From Aminobacter niigataensis (GTDB lineage: Bacteria > Pseudomonadota > Alphaproteobacteria > Rhizobiales > Rhizobiaceae), in the NCBI RefSeq assembly GCF_014200015.1, contig NZ_JACHOT010000001.1:310001-374000 (forward strand): a stretch of 64,000 nucleotides of DNA, written 5' to 3'. Below, piece after piece: positions 61,976 through 64,000 of this stretch (the stretch's first letter is position 1; each line of letters begins with the position of its first letter). Both the position numbers and the translations under genes were made by a program. Under the pieces are notes generated by a model. It worked only from the letters and a program-made list of their open reading frames with translations, was not told the DNA's origin and searched no databases.

Positions 61976-63226
61976 ATGGCCGCCCCAGGCGAGAATCTGC
62001 GAATCAATTCAGACCGTTTGTGGGATTCGCTGATGGAAATGGCGAAGATCGGCCCCGGCATCGCCGGCGGCAACAATCGCCAGACGCTGACCGACGAGGA
62101 CGGCGAGGGCCGCCACCTGTTCAAGAAATGGTGCGACGCTGCCGGCCTTGAAACGGGCATCGACGAGATGGGCACGATGTTTGCCCGGCGCGAAGGCACC
62201 GACCCCGAGGCGCTGCCGGTCTATGTCGGCAGCCACCTCGATACCCAGCCGACGGGCGGCAAGTTCGACGGCGTGCTCGGCGTGCTTGGCGGGCTCGAAG
62301 TCATCCGCAGCCTCAACGACCTTGGCATCAAGACCAAACATCCGATCGTGGTGACCAACTGGACCAACGAAGAGGGTACCCGCTTTGCCCCGGCAATGCT
62401 CGCTTCCGGCGTGTTTGCCGGTGTGCTCGAGCAGGACTGGGCCTATGCGCGCCAGGATGCGCACGGCAAGCGCTTCGGCGACGAGCTGGAACGCATCGGC
62501 TGGAAGGGTGCGGAAAAGGTCGGCGCGCGCAAGATGAAGGCCTTCTTCGAATTGCATATCGAGCAGGGGCCGATCCTTGAGGACGAAGAGATCGAGATCG
62601 GCGTCGTCACCCACGGCCAGGGCCTGAAGTGGCTGCAGGTGACGCTGACCGGAACGGAGGCGCACACCGGCTCGACGCCGATGTACAAGCGCCGCAATGC
62701 CGGGCTCGGCATGGCGCGGGTGACCGAGCTGGTGCATGAAGTGGCGATGGACTACCAGCCAGACGCCGTCGGTGCCGTCGGCCACATGGAGGTCTATCCC
62801 AACTCGCGCAACATCATTGCCGGGCGCACGGTGTTCACCATCGACATCCGCTCGCCGGAGAAGGAGGTGCTGGACACGATGGATGCGCGTGTGCGCGAGG
62901 GCATCGCCACCATCTGCGAGGCGCTCGACATCTCGTTCGAGATCGAGCAGGTCGGCCATTTCGATCCCGTCGCCTTTGACAAGGATTGCGTCAAGGCCGT
63001 GCGCGACGCCGCCGACCGGCTCGGCTACAGTCATCGCGACATCGTCTCGGGTGCCGGCCACGACGCCTGCTGGATCAATCGCGTGGCGCCGACGGCGATG
63101 GTCTTTTGTCCATGCGTCGACGGCCTGAGCCACAACGAGGCCGAGGAAATCTATCCAGAATGGGCCGCTGCCGGCTGCGACGTGCTGTTCCATGCCGTGG
63201 TCGAGACGGCGGAGATCGTGGAGTGA
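61976..63226 (+). CDS. Zn-dependent amidohydrolase, beta-ureidopropionase/N-carbamoyl-L-amino acid hydrolase type
   Basis: 416 residues, M20 fold. Metal and substrate motifs: YVGSHLDTQPTGGKFDGVLG, TNWTNEEGTRFAPAMLASG, FELHIEQGPILEDEEIEIGV, and SGAGHDACWINRVAPTAM. It should remove the carbamoyl group from N-carbamoyl-beta-alanine. ATG 61976 follows GAGAGGA. The 171 bp leader after the aminotransferase has CCGGAG/CTCCGG-type hairpins but no gene. Confidence 0.92.
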   Translation: MAAPGENLRINSDRLWDSLMEMAKIGPGIAGGNNRQTLTDEDGEGRHLFKKWCDAAGLETGIDEMGTMFARREGTDPEALPVYVGSHLDTQPTGGKFDGVLGVLGGLEVIRSLNDLGIKTKHPIVVTNWTNEEGTRFAPAMLASGVFAGVLEQDWAYARQDAHGKRFGDELERIGWKGAEKVGARKMKAFFELHIEQGPILEDEEIEIGVVTHGQGLKWLQVTLTGTEAHTGSTPMYKRRNAGLGMARVTELVHEVAMDYQPDAVGAVGHMEVYPNSRNIIAGRTVFTIDIRSPEKEVLDTMDARVREGIATICEALDISFEIEQVGHFDPVAFDKDCVKAVRDAADRLGYSHRDIVSGAGHDACWINRVAPTAMVFCPCVDGLSHNEAEEIYPEWAAAGCDVLFHAVVETAEIVE

Positions 63227-63379
63227 GCTTTCGGACCGACATTGCTGCCCAGGCAGCCCTTTTTCCGATCGGGGAAGGGTGGCTTGCGCTTGGCCTGCGC
63301 GGAGTTGCTGTCCTTAGATGATATGAAACTTTGCCGAAACGCTCGAAAAGAAGCGCGGCAGCAATTGGGGAACTAAAGA

Positions 63380-64000
63380 ATGACCAAAGTCATCAGAAAC
63401 GGCACCATCGTCACGGCCGACCGGACGTGGAAGGCCGACGTGCTGATCCAGCATGGCAAGATCGTCGCCATCGGCGAGAACTTGCATGCCGACCACGAGT
63501 TCGATGCCACCGGCTGCTACATCATGCCCGGTGGCATCGACCCGCACACCCATCTCGAAATGCCGTTCATGGGCACCTATTCGGCCGACGACTTCGAGAG
63601 CGGGACACGCGCCGCCCTTTCCGGTGGCACGACGATGGTGGTCGATTTCTGCCTGCCGGCGCCCGGCCAGTCGCTGCTCGAAGCGCTGCAGATGTGGGAC
63701 AACAAGACGTCGAAGGCCTGTTCCGACTACTCCTTCCACATGGCGATCACCTGGTGGGGCGAGCAGGTGTTCAACGAGATGGCCCAAGTGGTCGACAAGG
63801 GCATCACCTCGTTCAAGCACTTCATGGCCTACAAGGGTGCGCTGATGGTCGACGACGACGAGATGTACTCGTCTTTCAAGCGCTGCGCCGAGCTCGGCGC
63901 GCTGCCGCTGGTGCATGCCGAGAACGGCGACGTCGTCGCCCAGCTGTCGGCGAAGCTCCTTGCCGAGGGCAACAACGGACCCGAGGCGCATGCCTATTCG
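63380..64000 (+). CDS. hydA: dihydropyrimidinase, 5' part
   Basis: 207 residues, cut by the window end. First metal pair: GGIDPHTHLEMPF; the site of the carboxylated Lys is in SFKHFMAYKGALMVDDDE; another metal His is in PLVHAENGD. The hydantoinase family is clear. It opens dihydrouracil to N-carbamoyl-beta-alanine. GGGGAAC lies 8 bp before ATG 63380, in a leader that shares AATTGGGGAACT with preT. It follows the ureidopropionase gene by 153 bp. Confidence 0.93.
   Translation, partial: MTKVIRNGTIVTADRTWKADVLIQHGKIVAIGENLHADHEFDATGCYIMPGGIDPHTHLEMPFMGTYSADDFESGTRAALSGGTTMVVDFCLPAPGQSLLEALQMWDNKTSKACSDYSFHMAITWWGEQVFNEMAQVVDKGITSFKHFMAYKGALMVDDDEMYSSFKRCAELGALPLVHAENGDVVAQLSAKLLAEGNNGPEAHAYS

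Overview
The window reads as chromosomal DNA of a GC-rich alphaproteobacterium of the order Rhizobiales, most likely a Mesorhizobium or Aminobacter-like member of the Phyllobacteriaceae. The reasons are the aapJQM general amino-acid transporter, a DUF1236 protein, an alpha-2-macroglobulin/pbpC pair, tamAB, RIME-like CCCCTCA/CTTCTCCCC palindromes, and a RutR-type reductive pyrimidine pathway. The organism call is inference from gene content; no rRNA or intact tRNA is present.

Layout. 0-18.7 kb holds mostly small catabolic or transport units: a secreted SH3 protein, a BNR-repeat protein paired with a MoaD-like protein, a dehydrogenase with a SAF domain, two amidohydrolases, a divergent histidine kinase/response regulator pair, a LysE exporter, a LysR regulator, an aspartoacylase-family hydrolase, an Old-Yellow-Enzyme oxidoreductase, an amidase, and a sugar-phosphate isomerase/epimerase followed by a Gfo/Idh/MocA dehydrogenase. 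18.7-28.8 kb looks accessory: about a dozen small unassigned secreted, membrane or acidic proteins, two families of short dispersed repeats, two frameshifted small genes, a broken tRNA-fMet, a 3' fragment of a sulfate-transporter ATPase gene, and in the middle aapJQM without a neighbouring aapP. 28.9-32.7 kb is a complete sulfate ABC transporter (cysA, cysW, cysT, binding protein, all on the minus strand). 33-47.5 kb is envelope biology: pbpC and a giant alpha-2-macroglobulin on the minus strand, and tamA-tamB on the plus strand. 47.8-53.9 kb is a four-gene peptide-type ABC transporter. 53.9-54.8 kb is a gene-free repeat zone with a perfect 57-bp inverted repeat and a nested palindrome element. 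55-64 kb is a pyrimidine catabolic cluster: preT, preA, a RutR-like repressor, an omega-aminotransferase, a ureidopropionase-type amidohydrolase and dihydropyrimidinase (cut by the window end). A self-contained Rrf2/AhpD-like/DoxX cassette sits inside it.

How it fits together. PreT-PreA reduce uracil/thymine, HydA opens the ring, the Zn hydrolase removes the carbamoyl group, and the aminotransferase consumes beta-alanine. Candidate RutR operators lie in front of preT and of the aminotransferase. The alpha-2-macroglobulin with PbpC, and TamA with TamB, are well-known envelope pairs. The strongest novelty candidates are the small-protein islet with its 38-bp repeat family, the RIME-like element that supplies the ribosome binding site of pbpC, and the large inverted repeats near 54 kb.
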